Source of the DNA: Rhodoplanes serenus
GTDB lineage: Bacteria > Pseudomonadota > Alphaproteobacteria > Rhizobiales > Xanthobacteraceae
Direction of reading: 5' to 3'
DNA length: 38,973 nt
NCBI GenBank assembly: GCA_945893145.1
Contig: CAMDDZ010000054.1
Coordinates: 1 to 38,973 of the forward strand
Positions 14,586 to 23,485 of this stretch are shown here, piece by piece; positions within the stretch are counted from its first letter, which is position 1; each line of letters starts with the position of its first letter. The notes under the pieces are model-generated. The model did not search any database and was not told the origin of the DNA. It saw only the letters and a program-made list of their open reading frames with translations. A program made the position numbers and the translations under genes.

Positions 14586-16036
14586 TGACCGGCCCGATCC
14601 TACGCATCCTCGGCCGCAGCGGCGTGCTGTTTCTCAGCGCGGTCATCGCGGTCGCGCTGATCGTGCCGTTCTGCAATCTGGTGTTCCCGCCGTCGTCGCC
14701 GCTGCATGTGCCGACCTATCTGGTCGCGCTGTGGGGCAAATACATCTGCTATGCGATCCTCGCGCTCTCGATCGATCTGATCTGGGGCTATTGCGGCATC
14801 CTCTCGCTCGGCCACGGCGCGTTCTTCGCGCTCGGCGGCTACGCCATGGGCATGTATCTGATGCGGCAGATCGGCACCCGCGGCGTCTACGGCAACCCGA
14901 TCCTGCCGGACTTCATGGTGTTCCTGAACTGGCCGGAGCTCCCGATCTATTGGTACGGCTTCCAGCACTTCCCCTACGCGCTCTTGATGATCGTCGCGGT
15001 GCCGGGTCTGCTTGCCTTCGTGTTCGGCTGGTTCGCATTCCGCAGCCGTGTCACCGGCGTCTATCTCTCGATCATCACGCAGGCGCTGACCTTCGCGCTG
15101 CTGCTCGGCTTCTTCCGCAACAATTTCGGCTTTGGCGGCAACAACGGCCTGACCGATTTCAAGGATATCCTGGGCTTCAACGTGCAGGCGCAGGGCACGC
15201 GCGCGGCGCTGTTTGCCATCTCGTGCATCGCGCTCGCGATCGGCTTCATCATCTGCCGGGCCCTGGTGACGTCCAAGTTCGGCAAGGTGCTGGTTGCGAT
15301 CCGCGACGCCGAGGCGCGCACGCGCTTCCTCGGGTACCGCGCTGAATCCTACAAGCTGTTCGTGTTCACGCTGTCGGCCTGCATGGCGGGCATTGCGGGT
15401 GCGCTCTACGTGCCACAGGTCGGCATCATCAACCCGAGCGAATTCTCGCCGGCTAATTCGATCGAAGCGGTGATCTGGGTCGCGGTTGGCGGACGCGGCA
15501 CGCTGACCGGTGCGGTGGTCGGCGCCATCCTGGTCAACTATGCCAAGACATTCTTTACATCTGGGACGCTTGTTCCGTACTGGATCATGGGTGGCTGTGT
15601 CGTCATCGCTCTGGCCGGCCTGAGCTGGCAACGTCTCCAGACGCTGTATGGGGCGGCTGCCGGAGCAGCCCTTGCCGCCGGCATCACGCAGATCAACTAC
15701 GTCGGCCCGATCGGCTCATTCGTGCTCGCGGGCCTGTTCATCCTGGTCGCGATGGGGCGGGGTTGGCACGCTTTGCCGGTGGGCGCGATCTTCGGCGCGC
15801 TGGCGTTCGGTTTCTTGTCGACGCCGCTGGCGACATTGGGGCTTGCGCCGTTCTGGCTGTTCGCTCTGGGCGGTCTGTTCGTCGCGGTCACGCTGCTGTT
15901 GCCGCGCGGGGTGGTCGGTACGCTAGAGCAATGGTGGACCGAGTGGCAGGAGGCCGCCGCCGCCAAACAGCTGGCGAAGCCGGACGCCGCTCAGCCGATG
16001 ACGAGCGGCGAACCGTCGCCGCGGCCGGCGGAATAA
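14582..16036 (+). CDS. urtC: Urea ABC transporter permease UrtC, with extra C-terminal membrane block
   Basis: This LivM-type permease of 484 residues is about 100 longer than the UrtC proteins I know. The core (SIDLIWGYCGILSLGHGAFF, GVYLSIITQALTFALLLGFF, then ILVNYAKTFFTSG) is standard. In usual UrtC the AKTxFT motif runs almost directly into PxxWLFxLGGLFxxVTLxLPxG. Here residues about 329-421 intervene, with several hydrophobic stretches (YWIMGGCVVIALAGLSW, GAAAGAALAAGI, GSFVLAGLFILVA, GAIFGALAFGFL), before the family ending PFWLFALGGLFVAVTLLLPR resumes. A hydrophilic Ala/Pro tail follows. The frame is intact. It is followed by urtD after three bases. Confidence 0.95.
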   Translation: MMTGPILRILGRSGVLFLSAVIAVALIVPFCNLVFPPSSPLHVPTYLVALWGKYICYAILALSIDLIWGYCGILSLGHGAFFALGGYAMGMYLMRQIGTRGVYGNPILPDFMVFLNWPELPIYWYGFQHFPYALLMIVAVPGLLAFVFGWFAFRSRVTGVYLSIITQALTFALLLGFFRNNFGFGGNNGLTDFKDILGFNVQAQGTRAALFAISCIALAIGFIICRALVTSKFGKVLVAIRDAEARTRFLGYRAESYKLFVFTLSACMAGIAGALYVPQVGIINPSEFSPANSIEAVIWVAVGGRGTLTGAVVGAILVNYAKTFFTSGTLVPYWIMGGCVVIALAGLSWQRLQTLYGAAAGAALAAGITQINYVGPIGSFVLAGLFILVAMGRGWHALPVGAIFGALAFGFLSTPLATLGLAPFWLFALGGLFVAVTLLLPRGVVGTLEQWWTEWQEAAAAKQLAKPDAAQPMTSGEPSPRPAE

Positions 16037-16039
16037 ACG

Positions 16040-16792
16040 ATGAACGAAAGCACCACCACGGCGCTGCTCTACCTCAACGGCGTCTCCGTGTCGTTCGACG
16101 GCTTCCGCGCGCTCAACAACCTGTCGTTCTCGGTCGAGCCCGGCGAAATGCGCGCCATCATCGGCCCGAACGGTGCCGGCAAGACCACCATGATGGACGT
16201 CGTCACCGGCAAGACCCGGCCCGACGGCGGCGACGTGTTCTTCGAAGGTCGCCACGACCTCTCCAAGCTCGACGAAACCCAGATCGCGACGCTCGGCATC
16301 GGCCGCAAGTTCCAGAAGCCGACCGTGTTCGAGATGCACACCGTCGAGGACAATCTGCTGCTGGCGCTGAAGAACGACCGCCGTCCGCGCGCCACCATGC
16401 GATGGCGCGAAACCGACGACGAGCGCGACCGCATCGATCGCATCCTCGGCACCATCAGGCTGGCGCCGTTGCGGGACCGGCCGGCCGGCAGCCTGGCCCA
16501 CGGCCAGAAGCAGTGGCTCGAGATCGGCATGCTGCTCGCGCAGGAGCCAAAGCTTCTGCTGGTGGACGAGCCGGTCGCCGGCATGACGGACGCCGAGACC
16601 AGGCAGACCGCCGAGCTTTTGAAAGAGATCAACCGCGACAAGACCATCATCGTGGTCGAGCATGACATGACCTTCGTGCGTGAACTCGGCGTCAAGGTGA
16701 TCTGCCTGCACGAAGGCAGCGCGATCGCCGAAGGCACCATCGATCAGGTGTCGTCGAACGAGCGCGTCATCGAAGTTTATTTGGGCCGATAG
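16040..16792 (+). CDS. urtD: Urea ABC transporter ATPase UrtD
   Basis: This 250-residue ATP-binding subunit of the LivG type has Walker A GPNGAGKTT, the ABC signature as LAHGQKQ (usual for UrtD rather than LSGGQ), Walker B LLLVDEPVAGM, and the switch histidine in VVEHDMTFV. It powers urea uptake together with UrtE. It sits between urtC and urtE with gaps of three and two bases. Confidence 0.96.
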   Translation: MNESTTTALLYLNGVSVSFDGFRALNNLSFSVEPGEMRAIIGPNGAGKTTMMDVVTGKTRPDGGDVFFEGRHDLSKLDETQIATLGIGRKFQKPTVFEMHTVEDNLLLALKNDRRPRATMRWRETDDERDRIDRILGTIRLAPLRDRPAGSLAHGQKQWLEIGMLLAQEPKLLLVDEPVAGMTDAETRQTAELLKEINRDKTIIVVEHDMTFVRELGVKVICLHEGSAIAEGTIDQVSSNERVIEVYLGR

Positions 16793-16794
16793 CC

Positions 16795-17490
16795 ATGCTG
16801 GACGCGCAATCCATCGACCTGCACTACGGCGCGGCGCAAGCGCTGCGCGGCGTGTCGTTGCAAGCCGCGGTCGGCGAGGTGACCTGCGTGCTCGGCCGCA
16901 ACGGCGTCGGCAAGACCAGCCTGCTCGATGCGCTGGCGGGCCAGCAGCCGGTCAGCCGCGGCACCGTGATGCTCGACGGCCACGACATCACCGCGCTCAA
17001 GCCCTACCAGCGCGCGGGCCGCGGCATCGCCTATGTGCCGCAGGGCCGCGAAATCTTTCCGCTGCTCACCGTGGAAGAAAACCTGAAAACCGGGTTTGCG
17101 CCACTGCCGCGAGAACAGCGCAATATCCCTGACGACGTATTTTCGCTGTTTCCGGTGCTGCACGACATGCTGCGGCGGCGCGGCGGCGATTTATCCGGCG
17201 GACAACAGCAGCAGCTCGCGATCGGCCGCGCGCTGGTGATGCGGCCCAGGCTTCTGCTGCTCGATGAGCCCACGGAAGGCATCCAGCCGTCGATCATCAA
17301 AGACATCGGTCGGGCGATCTCGTACCTCCGTTCGCTCAAGCAGATGGCGATCGTGCTGGTCGAGCAATATCTCGATTTCGCGAGCGAGCTCGGCGACCGC
17401 TTCGTGGTGATGGACCGCGGCGCGATCGTCTATGCGGCGGCGCGGGCGGATCTGGACGAGGCGGCGCTCAAGCGCGCGATGGCGATTTAG
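16795..17490 (+). CDS. urtE: Urea ABC transporter ATPase UrtE
   Basis: This is a 231-residue LivF-type ATPase: Walker A GRNGVGKTS (34-42), signature LSGGQQQQLAIGRAL, Walker B LLLLDEPTEGIQPS, and VEQYLDFA with Glu/Gln in the position usually held by the H-loop region. The N-terminus MLDAQSIDLHYGAAQALRGV is typical of UrtE. It completes the five-gene urea transporter; ureD starts three bases after its stop, so transport and urease genes are one transcript. Confidence 0.96.
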   Translation: MLDAQSIDLHYGAAQALRGVSLQAAVGEVTCVLGRNGVGKTSLLDALAGQQPVSRGTVMLDGHDITALKPYQRAGRGIAYVPQGREIFPLLTVEENLKTGFAPLPREQRNIPDDVFSLFPVLHDMLRRRGGDLSGGQQQQLAIGRALVMRPRLLLLDEPTEGIQPSIIKDIGRAISYLRSLKQMAIVLVEQYLDFASELGDRFVVMDRGAIVYAAARADLDEAALKRAMAI

Positions 17491-17493
17491 CCG

Positions 17494-18327
17494 ATGCAGG
17501 CCACCGCGGCAGCGAATTCGGTCTTCGCCGCCAATCGTGCGGCGGGCCGGATTGCGCTCGAGGTGCAATGCGATGCCGGCAGAACACGGCGGCGCCACGT
17601 CTATGAGGACGGCCCGCTGCGCGTGCGCTTTCCCAATACGGATGGCGCCGCGCTCGAAGCCGTGACCGTGAACACCGCGGGCGGCATGACCGGCGGCGAC
17701 CGCCACCATCTCGATCTACATGTCGGTGCAGAGGCCAAGCTAACCATCACCACGGCGGCGGCGGAAAAAATCTATCGCTCGCTCGGACCAGATGCCGAGA
17801 TCGATATCAAGCTGCGCGTCGATCCGGGCGGAACGCTGTCCTGGCTGCCACAGGAAACCATTGTGTTCGATCGCGCGCGGCTCAAGCGCGGTATCGAGGC
17901 CGATCTGGCGGACGGCGCGTCACTGCTGATGGCCGAGGCCATCGTGTTCGGCCGCTCCGCCATGGGCGAGACGGTCGAGCAGGGCGCGCTCACCGACCGT
18001 TGGCGCGTGCGCCGCGGTGGTCAATTGATGTTTGCCGAGACGGTGCGGCTCGACGGCGCGGTCGCGCGCAAGCTTGCCGAGCCTGCGGTCGCGGCAGCCG
18101 GTGCCGCGATTGCCTCCGTGCTGCTGGTGCCCGCCGACGCGGCCGAGATTGGAGCCAAGGTCGAAGCGGTGCGTGCGCAAAGTTTCTGTGGCGAGGTCGG
18201 GATTTCGGCCTGGAACGGGCTTGCAGTGGCGCGGCTCTGCGCCAAGGATGGCGCGAGTTTGCGCCGCGATCTCGCCGCCGTGCTGTCAGCGCTCGGCGCG
18301 GCGGTGCCGCGGCTCTGGTCGCAGTGA
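17494..18327 (+). CDS. ureD: Urease accessory protein UreD
   Basis: This 277-residue chaperone binds the urease apoprotein with UreF and UreG during nickel insertion. The recognisable family core is RVRFPNTDGAALEAVTVNTAGGMTGGD (split as VTVNTAGGMTGGD), TTAAAEKIYRS, LSWLPQETIVFDRARLKR and EAIVFGRSAMGE. The length is normal. It is located between urtE and ureA, the usual place in rhizobial urease clusters. Confidence 0.96.
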   Translation: MQATAAANSVFAANRAAGRIALEVQCDAGRTRRRHVYEDGPLRVRFPNTDGAALEAVTVNTAGGMTGGDRHHLDLHVGAEAKLTITTAAAEKIYRSLGPDAEIDIKLRVDPGGTLSWLPQETIVFDRARLKRGIEADLADGASLLMAEAIVFGRSAMGETVEQGALTDRWRVRRGGQLMFAETVRLDGAVARKLAEPAVAAAGAAIASVLLVPADAAEIGAKVEAVRAQSFCGEVGISAWNGLAVARLCAKDGASLRRDLAAVLSALGAAVPRLWSQ

Positions 18328-18337
18328 AGGTTGACCG

Positions 18338-18640
18338 ATGAATCTGACCCCGAGGGAAAAGGACAAGCTCCTGATCGCGATGGCCGCGATGGTGGCACGC
18401 CGGCGGCTCGAACGCGGCGTCAAGCTCAACCATCCGGAGGCGGTCGCACTGATTTCCGATTTCATTCTGGAGGGCGCGCGCGACGGCAAGACCGTGGCGC
18501 AGCTGATGGAGGCCGGCGCCCATGTGATCAGCCGCAAGCAGGTGATGGACGGCATCGCCGAGATGATTCACGACATCCAGGTCGAGGCGACGTTTCCCGA
18601 TGGCACCAAGCTCGTCACTGTCCACGACCCGATCAGGTGA
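18338..18640 (+). CDS. ureA: Urease gamma subunit
   Basis: The 100-residue protein [20 protein letters not shown] has [31 protein letters not shown] and [14 protein letters not shown], all diagnostic for the smallest urease subunit. It assembles with UreB and UreC into the (abc)3 trimer. The start is ten bases after ureD. The length is exactly that of three-subunit ureases. Confidence 0.98.
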   Translation: MNLTPREKDKLLIAMAAMVARRRLERGVKLNHPEAVALISDFILEGARDGKTVAQLMEAGAHVISRKQVMDGIAEMIHDIQVEATFPDGTKLVTVHDPIR

Positions 18641-18643
18641 GCC

Positions 18644-18949
18644 ATGATCCCAGGCGAACTCTTCATCAAGGATGGCGAGATCGAGCTCAACAAGGGCCGC
18701 AAGACCGTCACGTTGACGGTGTCGAACACCGGCGACCGGCCCATCCAGGTCGGCTCGCATTACCATTTCTTCGAGACCAATCCGGCGCTCAAGTTCGAGC
18801 GGAAGAAAGCGCGTGGCATGCGGCTCGACATCGCGGCCGGCACCGCGGTGCGTTTCGAGCCAGGTCAGTCGCGCGAGGTGACGCTGGTCGCGGTTGCCGG
18901 CAAGCGCACGATCTACGGCTTCCGCCAAGACGTGATGGGCAAACTTTGA
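18644..18949 (+). CDS. ureB: Urease beta subunit
   Basis: The 101-residue protein begins [20 protein letters not shown] and contains [19 protein letters not shown] and [17 protein letters not shown], the hallmark of UreB. It starts three bases after ureA. Normally ureC follows directly; here a hairpin and a GFA gene intervene. Confidence 0.98.
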   Translation: MIPGELFIKDGEIELNKGRKTVTLTVSNTGDRPIQVGSHYHFFETNPALKFERKKARGMRLDIAAGTAVRFEPGQSREVTLVAVAGKRTIYGFRQDVMGKL

Positions 18950-18953
18950 CCGC

Positions 18954-18989
18954 CTTGTGCTGTTGAGCTGTTGGTATCGACAGCACAAG
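18954..18989 (+). other. 10-bp perfect inverted repeat between ureB and the GFA gene
   Basis: CTTGTGCTGT (18954-18963) and ACAGCACAAG (18980-18989) are perfect inverted repeats with a 16-base loop. No T-run follows. The repeat begins five bases after the ureB stop, so it could protect the 3' end of the ureDAB mRNA, attenuate transcription into GFA-ureC, or mark the junction where the GFA gene was inserted. Confidence 0.6.
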
Positions 18990-19002
18990 AAGGAGAAACA
19001 TC

Positions 19003-19359
19003 ATGGCGTCTCAGCAATACAGCGGCGGGTGTCACTGCGGCGCAGTCCGCTTTGAGGTCACGACCGACCTCGACAGTACGATCAGCTGCAACTGCTCGCG
19101 CTGTGCGAAACTCGGCTGGATCCTTGCGTTTGCGCCCGCACAGAACTTCAAGCTTTTGTCTGGCGAATCGAAACTGACCGATTACCAGTTCAACAAGAAT
19201 GTCATTCATCATCTGTTCTGCTCGACCTGCGGGATCGAGTCGTTCGGACGCGGTGCGCGGCCTGACGGTACGCAGACCGTCGCCACCAACGTTCTGTGTC
19301 TCGATGGCGTCGATCCGGCGTCGCTGTCGCCGAAGGCCGTCGATGGCCGCAAACTCTGA
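19003..19359 (+). CDS. GFA family zinc protein (glutathione-dependent formaldehyde-activating/CENP-V fold)
   Basis: This 118-residue protein shows the GFA zinc-binding cysteines in order: GGCHCGAVRFE (CxC), SCNCSRCAKLGW (CxxC), and LFCSTCGIESFGRG (CxxC). Gfa of Paracoccus binds glutathione and was linked to S-hydroxymethylglutathione formation, but most homologues have no proven activity. The ribosome site GGAGAAACATC precedes the ATG. The gene lies on the same strand inside the urease structural operon, between ureB and ureC, and has no known role in urease maturation; a redox or zinc-related function is possible. A 10-bp inverted repeat sits at its upstream border. Confidence 0.93.
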   Translation: MASQQYSGGCHCGAVRFEVTTDLDSTISCNCSRCAKLGWILAFAPAQNFKLLSGESKLTDYQFNKNVIHHLFCSTCGIESFGRGARPDGTQTVATNVLCLDGVDPASLSPKAVDGRKL

Positions 19360-19389
19360 CGCCAAAGTTTCCGACTGAAGAGGTCGCCC

Positions 19390-21099
19390 ATGCCCGTCAA
19401 GATGAAACGCTCGGTCTATGCCGACATGTTCGGGCCGACCACAGGCGACCGCGTCCGCCTCGCCGACACCGATCTGATCATCGAGGTCGAGAAGGATTTC
19501 ACCACCTATGGCGAAGAGGTGAAGTTCGGCGGCGGCAAGGTGATCCGCGACGGGATGGGGCAGTCGCAGGTCACCAACAAGGCCGGCGCGGTCGACACCG
19601 TGATCACCAATGCGCTGATCCTCGACCATTGGGGCATCGTCAAAGCCGATGTCGGCTTGAAAGGCGGCTACATCGCCGCGATCGGCAAGGCGGGCAACCC
19701 GGACATTCAGCCCGGCGTCACCATCGTGATCGGCCCCGGCACCGAGGTGATTGCGGGCGAGGGCAAGATCCTCACCGCGGGCGGCTTCGACACTCACATC
19801 CACTTCATCTGCCCGCAGCAGATCGACGACGCGCTGATGTCGGGCGTCACCTCGATGCTGGGTGGCGGCACCGGGCCGGCGCACGGCACCTTCGCCACCA
19901 CTTGCACACCGGGACCATGGCACCTCGGCCGCATGATCCAGGCCGCCGACGCGTTTCCGGTCAATCTTGGCTTCGCCGGCAAAGGCAATGCCTCGCTGCC
20001 CGGTGCGCTGGAGGAAATGGTCAAGGCTGGGGCCTGCGCGCTCAAGCTGCACGAGGACTGGGGCACGACGCCGGCGGCGATCGATAATTGTCTGAGCGTC
20101 GCCGACGACTACGACGTGCAGGTGATGATCCACACCGACACGCTCAACGAGAGCGGCTTCGTCGAGGACACCATCAAGGCATTCAAGGGCCGCACCATCC
20201 ACGCCTTCCACACCGAGGGCGCGGGCGGCGGGCACGCGCCCGACATCATCAAGGTGGCGGGCTTGAAGAACGTGCTGCCGTCATCGACCAACCCGACGCG
20301 GCCGTTCACCAAGAACACTATCGACGAGCATCTCGACATGCTGATGGTGTGCCACCATCTCGATCCGTCGATCGCGGAAGACTTGGCGTTTGCCGAAAGC
20401 CGCATCCGCAAGGAGACCATCGCGGCCGAGGACATTCTGCATGACATCGGCGCGCTCTCGATGATGTCGTCGGACAGCCAGGCGATGGGTCGGCTCGGCG
20501 AGGTCATCATCCGCACCTGGCAGACTGCCGATAAGATGAAAAAACAGCGCGGCCGGCTCAAAGAGGAAAAGGGCGACAACGACAACGCACGCGTCAAACG
20601 CTACGTGGCGAAATACACGATCAATCCGGCCATTGCGCATGGCGTGTCGAAGCACATCGGCTCGATCGAAAAAGGCAAGCTTGCCGACCTGGTGCTGTGG
20701 TCGCCGGCATTCTTCGGCGTGAAGCCGGATTGCATCATCAAGGGCGGTTCGATCGTCGCAGCCCCGATGGGCGACCCCAACGCCTCGATCCCGACCCCCC
20801 AGCCGGTGCATTACCGGCCGATGTTCGGCGCATTCGGCAAGGCGCTCACCGCCTCATCGCTGGTGTTCGTCTCGAAGGCAGCGGTCCGGGCAAAGCTGGG
20901 CGACAAGCTCGGCGTCGAGAAGCAGCTGGTTGCGGTCGAGCACACCCGCGACATCGGCAAGAAAAACATGGTGCACAACGGCGCCACGCCGGACATCGCG
21001 GTCGATCCGGAAACCTACGAGGTGCGCGCCGACGGCGAATTGCTGACTTGTGCGCCGGCCGAGGTGCTGCCGATGGCGCAGCGCTACTTCTTGTTCTGA
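19390..21099 (+). CDS. ureC: Urease alpha subunit (catalytic)
   Basis: This 569-residue nickel enzyme hydrolyses urea to ammonia and carbamate. The full active site is present, each residue two higher than in Klebsiella: His136 and His138 (GFDTHIHF), the carbamylated Lys219 and His221 (ALKLHEDWG), His248 ([11 protein letters not shown]), His274 ([15 protein letters not shown]), flap Cys321 and His322/323 (VCHHLDPS), and Asp362 (SSDSQAMGR). The start has a GAGG site. It is the last gene of the urt-ure transcript; its stop overlaps the 3' end of the convergent DUF2147 gene by 16 bases. Confidence 0.98.
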   Translation: MPVKMKRSVYADMFGPTTGDRVRLADTDLIIEVEKDFTTYGEEVKFGGGKVIRDGMGQSQVTNKAGAVDTVITNALILDHWGIVKADVGLKGGYIAAIGKAGNPDIQPGVTIVIGPGTEVIAGEGKILTAGGFDTHIHFICPQQIDDALMSGVTSMLGGGTGPAHGTFATTCTPGPWHLGRMIQAADAFPVNLGFAGKGNASLPGALEEMVKAGACALKLHEDWGTTPAAIDNCLSVADDYDVQVMIHTDTLNESGFVEDTIKAFKGRTIHAFHTEGAGGGHAPDIIKVAGLKNVLPSSTNPTRPFTKNTIDEHLDMLMVCHHLDPSIAEDLAFAESRIRKETIAAEDILHDIGALSMMSSDSQAMGRLGEVIIRTWQTADKMKKQRGRLKEEKGDNDNARVKRYVAKYTINPAIAHGVSKHIGSIEKGKLADLVLWSPAFFGVKPDCIIKGGSIVAAPMGDPNASIPTPQPVHYRPMFGAFGKALTASSLVFVSKAAVRAKLGDKLGVEKQLVAVEHTRDIGKKNMVHNGATPDIAVDPETYEVRADGELLTCAPAEVLPMAQRYFLF

Positions 21100-21572
21100 G
21101 GCGGGAGAGGCTTGTCGGCGACCCGCCGCCAGACCTCCGAGCCGCAGAGATTGTCGCGGGTGCAACCATGCACCTCCATTTCAGCGTCGCCACGCGGCGA
21201 CAGCCGGCCGCGATAGTTCAGCCCGTCGTCGGAATTGTAGATGGTCCCGACCCAGGAGCCGGTGGCGTCCTGGTCCATGGCGAAGATACGCAAGCCTAGG
21301 ATGGGCCGGCTGCGTAGCGTCGCGTTGGGGTTCTTGTCGTCCGCCTGCGGCTTGCGGGTTTTGGGGTCGATCGGATCGCGCAACCACACAACTGTGCCGC
21401 ACATTTGCGCGCCGCAGCGTTCGACACGGATATTCGCCTCGCCCTGATCGGTGAGCCAAGTGCCGACGAAATCCTCAGCCCGTGCCGTGCCGATCAGTCC
21501 GAACATCAGAAACAGCGCGCCAGCGGCCACGCAGCGAGCAAAAACGATCATTGAGAGCAGCTTTCGTGACAC
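21084..21572 (-). CDS. Exported DUF2147 family protein
   Basis: This protein of up to 162 residues has an N-terminal signal peptide (hydrophobic [17 protein letters not shown]), then the DUF2147 core: [38 protein letters not shown] and [19 protein letters not shown]. The C-terminal half carries the family's [14 protein letters not shown] ending. The family has a lipocalin-like beta-barrel prediction and unknown function. The start is uncertain: a GTG at 21572 or an ATG at 21551, neither with a strong ribosome site. It points against ureC, with which it overlaps by 16 bases. Confidence 0.85.
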   Translation of the reverse strand: MSRKLLSMIVFARCVAAGALFLMFGLIGTARAEDFVGTWLTDQGEANIRVERCGAQMCGTVVWLRDPIDPKTRKPQADDKNPNATLRSRPILGLRIFAMDQDATGSWVGTIYNSDDGLNYRGRLSPRGDAEMEVHGCTRDNLCGSEVWRRVADKPLPPQNKK

Positions 21573-21646
21573 GGCGTTGTTCCGGTCATTCCTACAAGTT
21601 GTATCAGCGCGGTCAATCGCCGCGCAGTTCCTGTTGGGAAAATGCT

Positions 21647-22129
21647 TCAGCCCAGGATGGTTCCCTTGCCGCGGCCGTCCTTACTTCGCTCGACCATCAC
21701 CGTGTCGTGCGTGAGTGCGATCTGTTTGGTGAGTTCGGCGTTCATCAACTGATCCTGAGTCAGCGCGTGCATCGCCGCGAACATGCCCTCGGTGCCGGCC
21801 GGGCTGTAGATCATCAGCATGCGCACGCCTTCCTTCGAGGTCACCTGGTGGACGACACCAGGCGGGATATGGACGCAGGAGCCCTTCTGGGCCCGGAACA
21901 TCTCGTCGCCGACCTGGAAGTCGGCGCTGCCGTCGAACACATAGAACGTCTCGTAGGCCTTGATGTGATAGTGGGCGCGCGACTGAAATCCGGGCTTGCA
22001 GTTTTCCTCCACCACCTCGAACGTCTGGTTGGTGTCGCCGCCCGTCACCTTGACGATCACCTCGTTGGCCTTGGCGTAGATGTTGCCCTGGCCGGGCTTC
22101 GAATGTTTGCCTGTTTGGGTCGTTGTCAT
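21647..22129 (-). CDS. Cupin domain-containing protein
   Basis: This 160-residue single-cupin protein has the metal-binding motif 1 in RAHYHIKAYETFYVFDG (two His, one Glu) and motif 2 in VHIPPGVVHQV with the fourth histidine. Small single-domain cupins act as isomerases, dioxygenases or ligand sensors, and the sequence does not tell which. The C-terminal tail is Lys/Gly-rich. It is divergent from ureE across a 151-base gap that has no promoter I can name. Confidence 0.88.
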   Translation of the reverse strand: MTTTQTGKHSKPGQGNIYAKANEVIVKVTGGDTNQTFEVVEENCKPGFQSRAHYHIKAYETFYVFDGSADFQVGDEMFRAQKGSCVHIPPGVVHQVTSKEGVRMLMIYSPAGTEGMFAAMHALTQDQLMNAELTKQIALTHDTVMVERSKDGRGKGTILG

Positions 22130-22280
22130 ACGCTTTCTTTGCGCTCTCTCTGGAATGCCGCGTTCTACGCAGTCTTATGCTGCCGAAACAACTACCGTGC
22201 CGCGCGCGAGAGTGGAATAGTACGATTGTACGGGCGACGATAGGCCGCGAGCCGGGACAGGGGCCACCGGGAAAGGAACC

Positions 22281-22721
22281 ATGCGGCGCGCTTCCGTCAT
22301 CAAACGTGTGGGCGAGTGGGACGCAGCCGCGATCGACCGCGTTGTGCTCGACGCTGGCGACCGGCAGCGGCGGCGCATGGTGCTCACCGGCGAGCAGGGC
22401 ACCGTTTTCCTGCTCGATCTGGCAAAGCCCGAGACGTTGCACGACGGCGATGCCCTGGTGCTCGACGACGGTGCGGTGGTCCGGGTCACGGGCTTGCCCG
22501 AGCGGCTGGTCGAAGTCGCGGCCGGCACGCCGCTGGCGCTGGTCCGGCTCGCCTGGCATCTCGGCAACCGGCACACCGACGTGCAGATCATGGGTGGGGC
22601 GCTTCGCATCCGCCGCGATCATGTGCTGGAGGAGATGCTCACCGGGCTTGGCGCCAGACTGACGCCGCTCGAAGCGCCGTTCGATCCCGAAGCCGGCAGC
22701 CACAACGCGCGGGACGTTTGA
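22281..22721 (+). CDS. ureE: Urease accessory protein UreE (nickel metallochaperone)
   Basis: This 146-residue protein has a UreE N-terminal domain ([20 protein letters not shown], then [20 protein letters not shown]) and a metal-binding domain with the conserved [14 protein letters not shown], whose histidine near residue 94 binds nickel in the dimer interface. The C-terminus ends AGSHNARDV, without the His-rich tail of Klebsiella-type UreE. AAGGAACC precedes the ATG. It is the first gene of a second urease unit, ureEFG, with ureF starting two bases after its stop. Confidence 0.95.
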   Translation: MRRASVIKRVGEWDAAAIDRVVLDAGDRQRRRMVLTGEQGTVFLLDLAKPETLHDGDALVLDDGAVVRVTGLPERLVEVAAGTPLALVRLAWHLGNRHTDVQIMGGALRIRRDHVLEEMLTGLGARLTPLEAPFDPEAGSHNARDV

Positions 22722-22723
22722 GG

Positions 22724-23485
22724 ATGGCCAAGGATGTGCCGCGCGCTGCATCTCTACCCCCCACCCCCGACCCCTCCACACCACGCGCTGCGCGCGCGGG
22801 AGGAGGGGAGCCGGCCGCGCTCTACCGGCTGATGGCGTGGCTGTCGCCGGCCTATCCGGTTGGCGCCTTCTCCTATTCGGGCGGGCTCGAGTGGGCGGTC
22901 GAGGCCGGCGACATTCGAGATGCCGAAAGCCTGCGCCGCTGGCTCGCGGTCATCATTGCCGAAGGAGGCGGCTTCTGCGACGCGGCATTCTTTGTGCATG
23001 CCTATCGGTCAGTGGCCGAGCCGGACGAGGCGGGGCTGCGGACGGTCGCAGAGCTGGCGGCGGCGTTTGCGCCATCGAAGGAGCGGCATTTGGAGACGAC
23101 CCAGCAAGGCGATGCCTTTATCAAGGCGACCCAGGCGGCCTGGGCCTGTGCCGCGCTCGATCGCCTGACGGGTGCCTGGGCTGGGCCAGTGGCCTATCCG
23201 GTCGCGGTCGGGGTTGCGTCCGCGGGCCACGGCATCGCGCTTGAGCCCGCGCTGCACGCCTATCTGCATGCCGTCACCGCCAATCTGATTTCGGCTGGCG
23301 TGCGGCTTGTTCCGCTCGGCCAGACCGACGGTCAGCGCGTGCTGGCGGCGCTGGAGCCGGTCGTCGCGGGCGCGGCCGAGCGGGCGCTCACCACACCGCT
23401 CGACCAGATCGGCAGCGCCGCGTTCCGCGCCGATCTCGCAAGCCTTCGCCACGAGACGCAATACACAAGGTTGTTCCGGTCATGA
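22724..23485 (+). CDS. ureF: Urease accessory protein UreF
   Basis: This 253-residue protein contains the UreF core beginning [22 protein letters not shown] and continuing [16 protein letters not shown], with [20 protein letters not shown] and [15 protein letters not shown] near the C-terminus. UreF links UreD and UreG on the urease apoprotein. The start at 22724 follows the ureE stop by two bases with AGG overlapping. Residues about 11-30 are Pro/Ala/Gly-rich and are encoded by a GC-rich palindromic repeat that looks inserted in frame. The last four bases overlap ureG (ATGA). Confidence 0.94.
   Translation: MAKDVPRAASLPPTPDPSTPRAARAGGGEPAALYRLMAWLSPAYPVGAFSYSGGLEWAVEAGDIRDAESLRRWLAVIIAEGGGFCDAAFFVHAYRSVAEPDEAGLRTVAELAAAFAPSKERHLETTQQGDAFIKATQAAWACAALDRLTGAWAGPVAYPVAVGVASAGHGIALEPALHAYLHAVTANLISAGVRLVPLGQTDGQRVLAALEPVVAGAAERALTTPLDQIGSAAFRADLASLRHETQYTRLFRS
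22755..22812. repeat. GC-rich palindromic repeat element inside the 5' end of ureF
   Basis: C-rich tracts followed by CCCCTCC (22771-22777), a CGCGC-T-GCGCG centre (22784-22794), then GGAGGGG (22802-22808) form an imperfect palindrome. From memory, this strongly resembles short intergenic repeats scattered in Bradyrhizobium-like genomes. Only one copy is present in the window. Confidence 0.55.

Noticed and set aside
22200..22280. Promoter of ureE
   Set aside because: No sigma-54, EcfG or convincing housekeeping elements could be recognised, so none is annotated.
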